NCBI RefSeq assembly: GCF_000220395.1
Contig: NW_004087716.1
Coordinates: 1 to 61,366, forward strand
Reading direction: 5' to 3'
DNA length: 61,366 nt
From: Ichthyophthirius multifiliis
Lineage: Eukaryota > Ciliophora > Oligohymenophorea > Hymenostomatida
Shown here: piece after piece, positions 40,809 to 53,900 of the stretch
Layout: each line of letters begins with the position of its first letter
Numbering within the stretch: position 1 is the stretch's first letter
Notes under the pieces: model-generated
Told to the model about the DNA's origin: nothing
The model's database searches: none
Seen by the model: the letters and a program-made list of their open reading frames with translations, nothing else
Program-made: the position numbers and the translations under genes

Positions 40809-42535
40809 TCATATTTTATTATTCTAAAGATTAATATCATCTATTTTATTTAATTAATTTATATTTTATAAGCTTCCTAAGCTTTTTAAATCTTATAAAT
40901 CAAGACTATTGCTTTAAAAGTCTATAAAATTAAAGTTTTTATCATTAATTATTTAAGAAAGATTATCTTTACTTTAAATAGGGCTTTAATTTTGTGACTT
41001 TTTATTATTATTATAAAAATAATTTTAATTTTAACTATCATTATATAAAAAATTGTTTAATTAAATTATTGGGTTAGAGAAAAATTAATCATTATTAATA
41101 ATTTCTTACTCATTATTTTACTTTTTTTAATATATATTTTTATCTTATTAATTTTTATGAATTACTACTTAGTTTTTTTTTAAACATAAATTATCATATG
41201 CACAAACATGCTTAAATATTTTTTCAAATACATTAAGATTTTGTTTATTCATATTTTATTATATATATTATTTCTAATCTAAACTTAATTATTTCTGTTC
41301 TTAATTTATTTATAAAGGTTTCTATACTATACTACTTAAAATATTAAAATCTGTATTTTTTATAACATTTGATAATAAATCTATTTTATTTGTTTCACAA
41401 CCATTATTTTAACTTATTTAATTACAATTTTATTTACATAAAATAAGCTTTTCCTTTTTTTATTTTAATATGAGTTTAAATAAAATATTCATAAGATTTT
41501 TTAACTTTATAATTTTTTTCTTATACTTATTGTTAGTCTTATTTTATTGTTTCCATTTTTTAATTTTCAGATTTTTATACATATTACTCTTAGTCAAATA
41601 AATCTTATTACATTTAATTAAAATTATTTATTTTGTTTTCAAATTATGATATGTTTGAAAAGCAATAGGATAGTAACAAATAAACGTTATCTTTTTTATC
41701 TTATTAATTTATTCTTAAAAAAAATATATATATATAATTAAAAGTGTTATTAACAAAAATTTTATTATTTAATTATATACTTAATTTAATTGAATTAGTT
41801 ATATAAAACTTTTCCTTATGTTTATTATTTTTATAGATTTTGATTTATAGATTAGATTTATAAATTTTATTAAAATATTTACTATTTTATTTTTTAAAAT
41901 TCATCATCTAAATTTTATTTTTGATTGTAAAAAGTTTAATTATCATAATTTAAATAACTAAATTAATCAAATTAATTAAATTAACTATATTATTCATTAT
42001 TCTAATTTTAAGATTTAATTTTTTTTCTAATGGTTGTATTTTAGGATTATTTTTTTTTCTTTTAATTTAATTAAGTAAGATGCTATTTTTATTATAAAAT
42101 AACAAATATTAAATAATAAAAGTATTTTTTACTTTTTTCCTTTTTGAAATAATTTATGTCGTAATTCTGTTTCATTATTTTCATTTCTTATTTTATGGAA
42201 ATCATACATATTTAACTTTTTTATATAAAAAATTAACCCCTAAATATTTTATATTTGAAAAATATATTACTTATCTTATAAAAGAAGAAAAATTATTGTG
42301 TTTAAAATATTTAGGCAATATACTATTTGAGAATTCATTTGTATTTTTAATTACAAAAGATAAACCATCTTGATTCCAATTTATTATATTTTAGTTGCTT
42401 TTATCCTTTGTTTTTATATTTAAAAAAATTATTAAATAAAAATAATTTATAAATAAAGGATAACTTCAACCATATCATGTAATTTTAATAAAAATGTTGG
42501 AACTGCATTTTTTATTTTTTTCTTTATTCTTTCAT
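40809..42535 (-). CDS. Heat shock transcription factor (HSF)
   Basis: Start ATG is taken at 42535-42533 (MKEQRKKQK) and stop TGA at 40811-40809. The HSF DNA-binding domain is unmistakable: [53 protein letters not shown], and [11 protein letters not shown] followed by ILLNQIKRKK. Introns split it after DMVE, after SSFIRQ (GTAATATATT..AAAAAG) and after FQKGK. HSF binds nGAAn repeats as a trimer; the downstream Q-rich segments with hydrophobic spacing (NNFNQMQQDLFDQEQYV) could be the oligomerisation coiled coil. The rest is Q/N-rich with a short Cys patch, LILCKQNCNQ. Three A runs appear one base short (plus strand 42508-42513, 42019-42026, 41455-41461). The usual Gly of the NxYGFHK motif is Asp here. 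Near 41700-41800 the intron edges are approximate. Confidence 0.88.
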
Positions 42536-43678
42536 TTTTAATATAACAAAAAATATTAACAATTTTTGATAAAACAATAATAATTTAATATAAAAACGTA
42601 TAAATTAAATAATTTTATATATATAGTTAAAAATATGATGCATATATAATATAAAAACCATCTTAAAAAATGACTTTTGGGATTTTTTCACATATTTTAT
42701 ATTAAATTTTATTCATTACATTAAGCAAATTAATGTATCACGAATTATTCATAAATACAAAAATTAATTTTTTATAAAAATAAATAAGATAAAAGCCTTT
42801 TTGATTGAGTTTTTTTAAAAAATAAAAAAAGCAATACGTACGAAGAAGTAATATAAAAATATTAAACTTTAATACATCTAAATAAAAAGAATAAATATAG
42901 AAAATTTATTTAAATAAAAAGAATTTACTCCCTCCATCTTATTATTAAAATTAAAATAAACAATTAAAGTATAAAACATTAAAAAAAAAAAATTAAATTT
43001 AAACTAAAAAAATAAAATAATTTATTTTATATTTAAGAAAAATAAAAATCGTCATAAAATATTAATACGAGAAAATTCTAAGAAAACTGAATTTCAGGAA
43101 AGTATCATATTCTCTAAAAATCATGGCGACCTACCATCTTGATAAGAGCATTAATAATTTTTTTAGGAATATTTATAAAATAAAAGCCATTAGATACATT
43201 AATAATAATAAAACAATATATTTAAAAATATTATTTTAAAAGAATTACAAATATTATTAAATACTTATATATTTTAGGTTAAAAATTATATTTATATTTT
43301 AATGGATTATATGTTTATTAAACATATTATGGTAGAATACTATATTAATAAAAAGTGTTGAAATTATATTAAATTTAAATAAAGTAATAAAATAAATAAT
43401 AATTAATATCTAAAATAAAAAAAATTATTATAAATAATATATAGTTTTATACAAAAATATTTTTTAAATAATTTAATATTTGAAAATAAAAATAATTTTT
43501 AAGGTTATTTTTATTTTTTTTATATTAAATAAAATATGTAAATTAAATAAAAATTAATAATTAAATTACTAGAAAATTATAATTGTAAATTTAAATTATA
43601 TTTATTATTATTTTTATACAAAAGATAAGTAAAAAGACATTATAATTCTTTGAAAAATTTAAATAATATCTATATTTT
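42536..43678. other. Intergenic region with a less AT-rich island
   Basis: This lies upstream of the heat shock factor and downstream of CFAP100. Two patches, 42815-42850 and 43060-43180, have more G and C than their surroundings. The second includes an ATG-GCG-ACC start-like frame at 43123 that stays open but soon turns into low-complexity sequence. It could be a small gene, an untranslated exon or a structured RNA; I cannot decide. Confidence 0.4.
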
Positions 43679-45941
43679 TCATAATAAATTATAATCTTCT
43701 CTAAAATATTTAGAATCTCCTTCATCTTAACTAGTTATATTTCTTACTATTTTATTTTCTGATAATAAAAATGGAGCACTTCTTTACATATCTATTCTTC
43801 CTTATCTTTATTATTTTTTAGATAATAATATAATATAAAATTCTTATACTTTTTTTTAATTGATTAAGACATTTTAATTTAATTTTTTTATGCTTTTCTT
43901 TGTAATTCTTCATCTTTTTTTTAGTTTAAAATTTATTTAAATACTTATTTTCTGTCTTTTTCAGCTTTTTTTCGCTATTAAAATTATTAAAAAAATAAAA
44001 AATATTTTTATCAACTTTTTCTTCAACAATTTTTATAGGATAAACCTAAATTTCTTTTATTTATTTTTCTATTAAAATTTCTAATTACTTTATATATATA
44101 TTTAATTTATAATAAAATTTTATTTATTATTTTAATGTTTATACTGATAATATTTTTAAAGCAGAAACGTTTTCAACATCATTTAAATTTATATCTTCTT
44201 TGAAATTTTAATAAATGCTTAGTATCTTTTAAAAAAATAAAAAATTATATTTTTTTTTTTTAATTACTAAATCTTTCATTTTTCCTTCATTTTTTACTAC
44301 TATTTAATTATAATTCTCTTCATTTGTTTATTTAATATGCTTTATACTACTATTTATTTCATCAATTTATTTTTTTATTTATTCTTTTTATGAATTTAAA
44401 TTTTTAAATTAGTTGTTTAAGTTCTTTATTTAATAATAAATATTTATTAAAATAAAATAATATTTACTTGTTTATCCTGTTAAAATTTAAGTTTTATTTC
44501 ATCTAAAGCAGATTCATCTTCTTATTTCATTTAAATTAAAAATAAATTCTTTTCTTCAAATTCATTAAACAGTTCAATTAATTAATTATGATTATTAAAA
44601 TACATAGGGTAATTATCATTAAATTCTATTTTTTTTTTTGAGATATTAGTACTTTTTAATAAATTTAAAAAATAAAACCTTCTAATTCTTCTAATTAATT
44701 TTTTTACAAAGCATTATTAAATTCATTTTCCAATTTTTAATATAAAATTTGTTTTTATTCATTTATTAAAAATTATCCTGCCTTTCTTTGATTTTTTAAA
44801 TTTCTATCTATTATAGTATATAATTTATAAATAAAAAATATCTTTTATTTTATATAAACCTTAAATGTTTTCTAATCTTTTATTAATCCATTATTACTTT
44901 AAATTTTAAATAAATTCTTACCTTTTTTTATTCCTTTCTTCTTCCCATTCCTTAAAAAATAAAAATTAGAATCTAAAATAATTTTTAAAAAATACTTTAG
45001 GAACTAGTTTATCTAAAAATTCTTTATGTTCTTTATAATTTAGAAGTAATTCGTCACTTTTAGAAATATCAGCCTTAATAGAAGTTAATTTAGAGTTTAT
45101 CTCTTTAATTAATATTTCTTTTTATTTTTTTTATTTATTTTATTCGTCAGCCTTTTATTCTGCATCAACTTTTTATTATTTATTTTATTCTAAATATCTC
45201 TAAAACTTATCATTATCCTATTTTAGCATTTTTTCACTTTCAATTAAAGCCTTTTCTCTATCTTCTGTACTTGATTTTAATTTGTTTATCTTTTTATTTT
45301 ATCGTATATTTAATAAAAAAATAAAAAACTTCATTTTCAATAATATCATTTGACATAGTTATGAGAAATATTTCTTTTTTTTATTACAAAATATTAATAA
45401 CAGACTAATTATATGGTTCCGTTTTTTTTTTTTTCGATCTTTCTTTAGCTGTATCTAATGCTGCTTAAATCAACCTTTTTTCCTCAGTTTTATATTAGTG
45501 TTTTGGCTTAAAAATTACATAATTTTCTGGCTAAAAATATTTTAAAATGCTTCAATGCTTAACGATTTTGACCTGATTTTTTGTCCCATATTTTTTTTTC
45601 TAATATTTCTTGCCTATTCTATTACTTTTTTTGATTTTCAATCTCATAGAATTTAGCAATTTATTAATCTGAAGGTAATTTAAAAGGATGGTTTCATATG
45701 ATGAAAATGAAAGCGTATTTTATTATTGGAGTTCATTCTATGAGTTATTTATTGGTTACTATATTTTTTATAAATATTAAAATAATTATTAATTATTTAT
45801 TGGTTTTTTTATTATTACAGGAGTATTATAATCTGAAATTTAGTTTAATGGAGGTAACTATTTTAATTTTATTAATTTTTATTATATATAGTTAAACTAT
45901 TTTAATTATATATATTTTACTTTTAGTTGTTAATTTGACAT
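43679..45941 (-). CDS. CFAP100: CFAP100 (CCDC37) axonemal coiled-coil protein
   Basis: Start ATG is at 45941-45939 (MSNQQLK) and stop TGA at 43681-43679. Two in-phase introns follow in the first 60 codons, joining MSNQQLK to LPPLNQISDYNTP and then QPINNSQNEL. The family signature PFKLPSDQQIAKFYEIEN comes next, then YKTEEKRLIQAALDTAKERS, then the DUF4200 coiled coil (KEIFLITMSNDIIENE, REKALIESEKMLKQDNDKF, YKEHKEFLDKLVPKEWEEE). A long coiled-coil half leads to the C-terminus NITSQDEGDSKYFREDYNLL. CFAP100, known as Mia1 in Chlamydomonas, works with CFAP73 as the modifier-of-inner-arms complex that regulates inner dynein arms. One A is missing at plus-strand 45692-45694, and one extra base is needed out near 45545. 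It is divergent from the sorting nexin gene, 177 bp away. Confidence 0.85.
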
Positions 45942-46118
45942 TTATTTTTTTATTTTATAATATAATAGTTATTTTATAAAATATATATTTATTAGTAAAC
46001 AAATAAATTAAATAAAATAAATAATTTTATTTTTAATTATTAAATCTATTTTATACGCATTAATCTAAAAAATATAAATAAAAGAAAAAATATATATATA
46101 TATATATAACCTTTAAAA
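45942..46118. promoter_or_regulatory. Shared divergent promoter region
   Basis: The 177 bp between the start codons of CFAP100 (minus) and the sorting nexin (plus) must hold both 5' regions. It is AT-rich, with a TA run at 46090-46108 just before the sorting nexin start. No specific element is recognised; the call rests on gene layout. Confidence 0.5.
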
Positions 46119-47793
46119 ATGGATTAAAATTAAAATAATTATTAAGACAATTAACAAGTATAAAAAATATATACTAATATTTTTTTTTTTAAAAAAAATA
46201 GAATTAACAAATAAAAAATCCATTTGTTGATTACACATAAAACGATGTATTATAAAAAGAAATATATATAAAAAATAATAAATAAAAGATTTAAATATGT
46301 GTAGGAGAACCAGTTACAAAAGAAACAACTTTAAGTAAATTTACAGCCTATAATATAAAAGGTTATGACTCAAATGGCGCTTTCGATGTATATAGAAGAT
46401 TTAATGAATTCTATTGTTTGAAAGAAGTTTTAGTTGTAAGATGGCCTGGATGCTTCGTTCCTTCTATACCTGCAAAAGAGATGGTTTTTATATTTATTCC
46501 CTAAATTATAAAAAATAAAAAAAGAATTCTACAAGTCAAAATGTAGTTGAAAATAGGGCAAGATTTTTGAATAGTTTTTGCAACTAAGTATCTAAATTAA
46601 AGCATCTTTATTATTCCGACGAATTTTAGCTTTTTTTGCGTTCTAAAGATTGTGATGTTTCAAAGGTTCTAAATATTTTTATATATATATTTTTAAAAAT
46701 TTTATAAAAGGCATTATAAAATATGAAAAAATATAGTGTTATAGATATTATTGATAAATATTAAATTTAATTCCCTAACTTTATAAATGTAAATATATTA
46801 TTAAGCTTTTTAATAATTACTATTCATTCACTTTCTAGAAAAAACCTTAGTAAGAATTAAATATTAAAATTGGAGCTTTCTTTATGTTTTTAAGTAAAGC
46901 CGTAGCTGACTTAAAAGTAATAATATATTTTCTTGTTATCATTTTATAATTTATATTAAAAAGAATTAGAAGGAATAGTTGAAATTATTGGTTTAATTAA
47001 GAAAGGATTTAAATGATAATTTTGATTAGTTGAATTCTAATTTATTACCTGAATATGAAAAATGTTTAATTAGCGAATATGTAGCATATGATAATAATGC
47101 TTTAATTTTCTAAAATTAATTTAATACTCATATATTTAAATCATAAGAAGAAATTGTAGTTTTTTTACTTAACATATATAATTAATTATTTTAAATTTAT
47201 TAGAAAAATAGCAAAACTAAAAATTCTTTTTAACATTTCTATGATATGGTTAAATTTGAATTGAGAGATGCTGAAGTATAATTATTTTATTTATTATTAT
47301 TCTTGTAATAAAAATAGGCTTTTATCGAATTAATTAATTAGAAAGAAGAATATGAAAAAAATAGAATTTCGCTTTAAAAAGATTTAAAATCAGACGAAGA
47401 AGATTTTTCAAAACTTATTTAAGGAAAAAAGACAATAAAAGCAATGTTTTCTAGTGTAGATGAGCAAAGGAAGAAATTAGAATTATAAATAGAATAAGTC
47501 ATTTTTTTTAATTTATATAAAATAACAAAATTTATTATTTAAGGGTCACAATGAATCAAAAAATTTCGATATTTTAATTGACATTATTACAAACATAATA
47601 GGAGAAATAGAAATTGAAAGATTCAAAGTTAAATAAATATATATTAATAATATAAAAAAAAAAAAAGAATGAAAAAAAAACCATATATAAATAAGTTTTA
47701 TAATGTGTTTCTGAATCAGAAATTATTAATAGTAATGATATGATGAATTATTGGGGAACAGTAAATGATATATCTAGAAAATTACAAAATTGA
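46119..47793 (+). CDS. PX-domain sorting nexin with BAR-like C-terminus
   Basis: Start ATG is at 46119-46121 (MDQNQNNYQDNQQ), an intron GTATAAAA..AAATAG follows, then NPFVDYTQNDVLQKEIYI. The PX domain is clear: VGEPVTKETTLSKFTAYNIK, DSNGAFDVYRRFNEFYCLKE, RWPGCFVPSIPAKEM and LYYSDEFQLFLR. RRF is the phosphoinositide-binding motif, so it should bind PI3P-type lipids on endosomes. The C-terminal 300 residues are charged helices (KDLKSDEEDFSKLIQGKKTI, VDEQRKKLELQIEQ) that fit a BAR domain, ending MNYWGTVNDISRKLQN at TGA 47791-47793. About nine short introns interrupt the gene. The layout matches SNX1/2/4-type PX-BAR proteins in endosomal recycling; the subfamily is not fixed. It converges with the UBR4-like gene, 195 bp away. 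Confidence 0.87.
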
Positions 47794-47988
47794 AAAGTTA
47801 AAAAAAATACATTTTTTAAGAAAATTTTATAAATAAAATATCTTAAATAAATTTTTATTAACTTTTATTTAAGATGTTAATAATATAAAACAAAAATTAA
47901 ATTTAATGAATTTTTTTTAATTATATATCTTTAAAAAATATTTTAACTATTTCTTAAAAAAGTAAAATAAAAATAAATATTTTTTTTA

Positions 47989-50900
47989 TCATTCTTTATA
48001 TTTATCAAAAACTTAACTAAAGTTTTGTAAGTTTTCTTATATCTCTTATTTCATTTCACAATAATCTAAATATTCACTAACTTTAGTAAATTTAGTTATT
48101 TTATCTCTATATTCAATATAAAACTATTACAAGTCTTCAATAAGCTATTTTTAAAAAATTATAAAAAATAAAATAACAATATAAAAAAAAGAAACTTAAT
48201 CATAATTATGGCAAATATGAATATCAATCTTTTCATTTAATTATACTAGATTTCCTTAAAATTAGCTTAAGGTTTTAGCATGAATTTTATTAAATAAGAA
48301 ATTACAAAAAGTAATTTCTAAAAGAAAAGGCTAAGCATATTTTCCTATTCTAGTATCCATATCAACATTGCTTTTGAAATAAGAAGGCACAAAAATACTA
48401 ATTGCTTACTAAAAGAAAAGTTTAAAAGCTTTACTTTTCCATTATTAATATGTATAAACAAATAGAGATGTTGTTAAATACAATTGTAAAGCTTCTATTT
48501 TTCTATTATTTTCTTCTTTTAATTTATTATAAAGAAATAATCCTAACTTTTATTCGAGTTTATTAACCAAATCATTTTATCCTTATTATATTAATTAATT
48601 ACTAATAATAGAAATAAAGAAAGGAAGAATTTTAATATTATGTTCAAAACTGATTTGTATTTTTTAATATATTAATTAAATAATAAAAATATATATATAT
48701 ATATAAATATAAAAAATATATATATAAATATATAAATATATATCATATATATACATTTATTTATATAATTATATATATATAATAAATATTTATATATATT
48801 TATATCTAATTATAAATATTTATATATATACGTTGTTCTTGTTTCTTTAGCTATATCTTCTTAATTAGCAAATTTCATTAACAAACCTTTAAAATCATTC
48901 ATAATAATCCAAGTTGCTTAATTACCAGAAATACTTTATTAACCAATGCACTTAAAGTATTTTTTTAGAGCGTTTTCTGTTTAATTTTAATCTATTTCAG
49001 GACCTTTTAAAGGGAACCAGTTATTACATTTTGCCTCTGAGTTTCTGATAAGGGCACCTTCCCATTCTGTTTTCGGTTTTTTGCTCTTTTTTTATTTTTT
49101 TTATTTTGTTTTTTTTAAATTAATACATTTTAATCTGCTTAAACTGCTTCTTAGTGGCATTTTAAATGGATTAAATTGAAAGAAGTTACGCTAGTAACTG
49201 AAGATTTATCTACATAAGAGTTTCCTTCATAAACAAGCTTCTATATATCAAAAATGTTATAAGAAGTTGAATAAATATAAGCTCCTAAAATATCTTTTGG
49301 TCTTAAAGTATAGCCTTCTTAACAAACAACACATTTTATGCTTGTTTCTTCTTCTAAATCCCCAAAATCGAATACTTATTTGATTTTTTAAGCATTAGTG
49401 TTTAGCATTTGTAGTTAATTTAATTTCACTTAATGAGCTTTTTCTTTTTTAATTTAAGCATCTTCATGTTTTATTTTTATTATTAAATTTTACACTTCTT
49501 TATGAACCATATTTTTCTCACAAACAATATACTCTATTATATCTTCTGATATCTTTCCTATTTCCTTTATCTTTATTGATGTATCAGTTAATTAATATAT
49601 ACTATGTAGTATTCCTTATTTACTTAAAATTAATTAGATATTATGATTTCCTTTTATTAAGGACATAAATATTTATAGGCATCTTTATAGGGATGTATTA
49701 TATTGTTTTATTTTTGCTTAGTTTATTTTAGACTTAAAAAATAAAAAAATGAAAAAATAATTTTATTTTATATTTTTTACATAATCAGAAACTATTTAAA
49801 GAAATAATTATGTTGCTTTATTTAATATTCCACTATTTATAGTTTCTTCACGGAAAGATTAGAAATATTCGGGAACTTTTTCTGCGATTTCCATAAATTT
49901 ATTTATTTTTTCTTAGTTTTCTTTCTTAATTTCTATATTATATTATTTGATATATTTATTTTAATAAAAATACATTAGTCATCGAATTCTATATATTATT
50001 CGAAAGAATTAACTATATATTAGGAAGGTTTAACAAAATCTCTAGTTAGGATAGGAAGAATTCTAATTAAATCCTAAACTAATTAATTTTTATATTTATT
50101 TCCCTTTTATTCAATTGTGTTGATTTTATTAATACATAATTTAACGTTATCTAAACATTCTTCCTCATCATAAATATTTACCATTTAATCGTCTTCAATG
50201 TCAATATTAGATCTTTTATTAATTTTAAATTTAATATTTTCAGATTCATCAAGTAATCCATGAATTAATTCAAACATATTTTAAATTAAACAATCAGGTT
50301 CACTTTCATTCATATTGGGAAGAAATTTCATCAGGACTTTAATAAATATATTTAATCCATTATAATGAAGAGCCTTATTTTTTTTTAAAAAAAAATATTA
50401 TAAAATGTAAATAAAATACTTTATATTTTCCTTCCGAATGTTTAAAAGTTAAATTAAGAATTGTAATAATATTTTATAACTTCCATTTTTATTCTAAATC
50501 CATATATATTTAATCTACAATATTAATTAGACAAGCTAAACCGCAAGTCTAGTTTCCATCTAAATCAATAATATTTTCAAAAAGCACTTTAGATAAAGCT
50601 AAGCAATTTAATTAAATCCTCATCTACCATTTAATCAACTGTTTCTTCATGAGCTTCTCCATCAAATCCAGTAATCCTATAAACTATTTTCATTGCACTT
50701 GTTTATACTTACTTTTTCCAATCGATTTGAATTGCAGGAATACCTTTTAATTATGAGGGAATCCAAACTTTTTTATATACAAGATCGATAGGCAAATCCT
50801 TATATTTTTTTTAATAAATATAATGTAACTTATTTCTATATATATATATATATTACTTTATTAATTATAAGTTTATTTGCTACTAACATTTCTATTACCC

Positions 50901-53900
50901 AAGAACTATCAGGAAGTTCAGATTTGATTCTTGATAGAATATCATTCATAGTATTACCAAATTCATTGGCTGGAATATCTTTTTTAGGTAAAGAACTAGG
51001 TAGATATTCTCTTTAATTAGCTTAAACTTCTAATCTAAGGTTAATATTTAGCTTTTTAGGAATTAGGATTTTGTTTATCTTTTTATATTTATAATAATTT
51101 TTTCTTTTTTTTTTTTTAATAAAAAACTTACTTATTCCATCAAAAATTCTTATCCAAGAGGATTTTTAGAATTAGAAGGAAGAGCAACGATAAGACTTTT
51201 TAAAAATTTGAACTTTTCCATAAAATTATTACTTTATAATTCCAAGAAAAGAGTAGAAAGTATATTTTCAATTTGGAAGAAATTTTAATTAAGAATAAAT
51301 TTAAACTTTCTAATATTAACAACAGATTATATAATATATTACATAAAGATCTTATTATTATTTTTAAAAATAGTTTTTATCTTTTAATTATCGATTAAAA
51401 TTTTAATCAAAACAGCTAATTAATTTAAGGATTAGCCCATATTAAGATTTTAAATAACGAACTCATGTGCAAATATTACTTATTAAGATTCGTTTTTTGC
51501 ATATTTTTATAATTTTTCGTCTAAAAGCTTAAACATATTTTATAAAACGAAAATATACTCATGTTCTTCTTGTAAGTTTTCCTCTTCTAGTTCTTTTTTC
51601 TACAGTGTGCTTTCTTCAGAACTTTATTAATGCATCATAGATAACCCTGGAAGCTTTTTAATTACCTAATCTTATTGATTGCTTAGATTTTATATTTTAA
51701 TAACTTCTCTAAAGAGTTCAAAATATTTAATGGAGTTTTCTTAATTTTCTAAAGCTTATGGGAGTGCATTCAAAAGTAAATTTAAAGCAATTTTTTTATT
51801 AAAATATGCAATTTGAACTATAATAAAGTGCATAATTTCATTAATTCTTCTCGAAGAAAAGAGCTTTATGCATTATTATAACCAGTTATCATTTCTCAAT
51901 TAAAATTAATTGCTTAAAACTTCACATCTTTCTTCTGTTAATTCCCCGAAATCTTAATTAAGACCTATAATAATATTAAGTAATGTAAAAAGATTTTCTT
52001 TTTTTTTATGTGATGTTAATTTGGTATTATTATTTGTTGAACTTTTCACTTATTTTTATTAACTATAAGTTTATTTCTACTTTTATTAAATAAGTTCTTT
52101 TGCATTCTTTTTAAATTAAGACTATTATTAACTTTGCATAATTCCTGATAGAGAATCTCTTTATTAAGAATCTTTTCCAATAAGTGCTCCCAATCCACTA
52201 TATGAAAGCATGAAATTATATCTATTAAAAGAAGAATTTTAGCCAAAATTTTGAGAAATAAACTATTGTCCTTTTTAAAGCTTTTCTTAAATTTATTTTT
52301 CTTATTCTAATAAAATATCTTTGTTTCTCTAATTGATATTGCTTAAAGTTTTATCGAATTAAAATTGTGAATTAGAACTTAAAGTGTTTTACGCATTATT
52401 TTATATAAAGGGACTTTCTTTATTAATTTCTAACTAAATTATTTCTAATAAAGGCACTATTATTTAATTTTAAAATCCAGAAGAATGATTTTTTTCATAA
52501 GCTTTCTATAATATAGAAGGCATTACATTATTCACAAAATTAATAATTTTTAATCTCAAACTATTTAATTATTTATTTTTCGCATTTTCTTCTTCTAACA
52601 TTTAATCTTTTAAAACTTGAAGGAAACTTTTGACGTCTAAAAGCCTTATTTTGTAAAAGTTTAATTCTTAATCATTTAATGAAGGTTTTAAATGTAAAAA
52701 TTCATCTTCTGTTTTTTCCAAAAAAGTGTTCAAATACAAAAGGCTTTCTTGGTTTAATTTCACGCAGAAGATTTTTTTGTGTAAATTCATCGATTTGTGT
52801 ACAATTTTTGCTTAAAATTAACTTTCTCCTTTCAAAAATAATTCTTCAAGTGTTATTTTTAAACTCTTTATTAAATTATCGTCCTATACACATTATAGAA
52901 TATCTTTATTACCCATAAAATTTAAAAAAATGTAAATAAATTATTACAAGCATCCATAGCAACCCCTAAATCCTTCTTTATTTTCATTCCCAAATATTTA
53001 TTTTTTAAAATTATCAGTTGAAATTCCACTATATTAAGCTAAAGCTTTCTTATAAGAGATAAGAGCGTTCATACTAGACATTAAATCTTAATAAAGAATG
53101 TTTAAATCATCTGAATTTAACAAAATTCCTGAGGAATTTACACATTTTGAACCATAATAACGATCATAAAGTATTTTCATTTTATATTTTTCCTTTAATA
53201 ATTCCTAAGATAGATCATATATGATTTTATTATTATCTTATATTGCTATCTCACACTTTAATATATGATTTTTATATATATTAAATTAATTATTTTACAT
53301 TTTCTTTTGATTTATCACAATCTATAATGGTTGCTTCAGTAAAACTATTCGATTTATAAATAAAATGTGAATTTTCTACCGATATTAAAGGACTCCATTA
53401 ACATTAATTACAGAAAAGACCTGAGCCTTCACCTCTAAAAATAATATGTTATATAAATAATTTAAAATAAAAAAAAATACCTAACTTCAGGGCATCTCTA
53501 ACATGAAGGTGGTAATTTTCCATTTAGAATAAATTCTAAGCAAATAAATTTGGCAGTAATAGGAATAGGAAATGTTATTTAAAAATCTTTTGCAGTTTAT
53601 TCTTTATTATCTTGCGTAATATTAACTGTTTTGGTTTTTTTCCATAAATTCATGTCAGTTTTTAAACTATTCATATCTGAAGATAGATTATTATTGATAT
53701 AAATATTTATTTATTTTATAAAGCTTTTCTTATTTTTTATATATGAAGGATCTTTTGGCAATATTATTTATTAAATTTCCATTGTTTTTTTCAATTTTAT
53801 TATTAATCTATTTTATGCAGGTCGTATTTCTTATTAAACTACACCTAATTTATCTGATTATGTTAAGTTTTGTTAATATTATCCATAACATACTAAACAT

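Noticed and set aside
45698-45895. Plus-strand hydrophobic open frame of 65 residues
   Set aside because: It overlaps the 5' exons and introns of CFAP100 on the minus strand, where a spliced frame gives family-like sequence. The hydrophobic run is the complement of intron and exon A-rich sequence.
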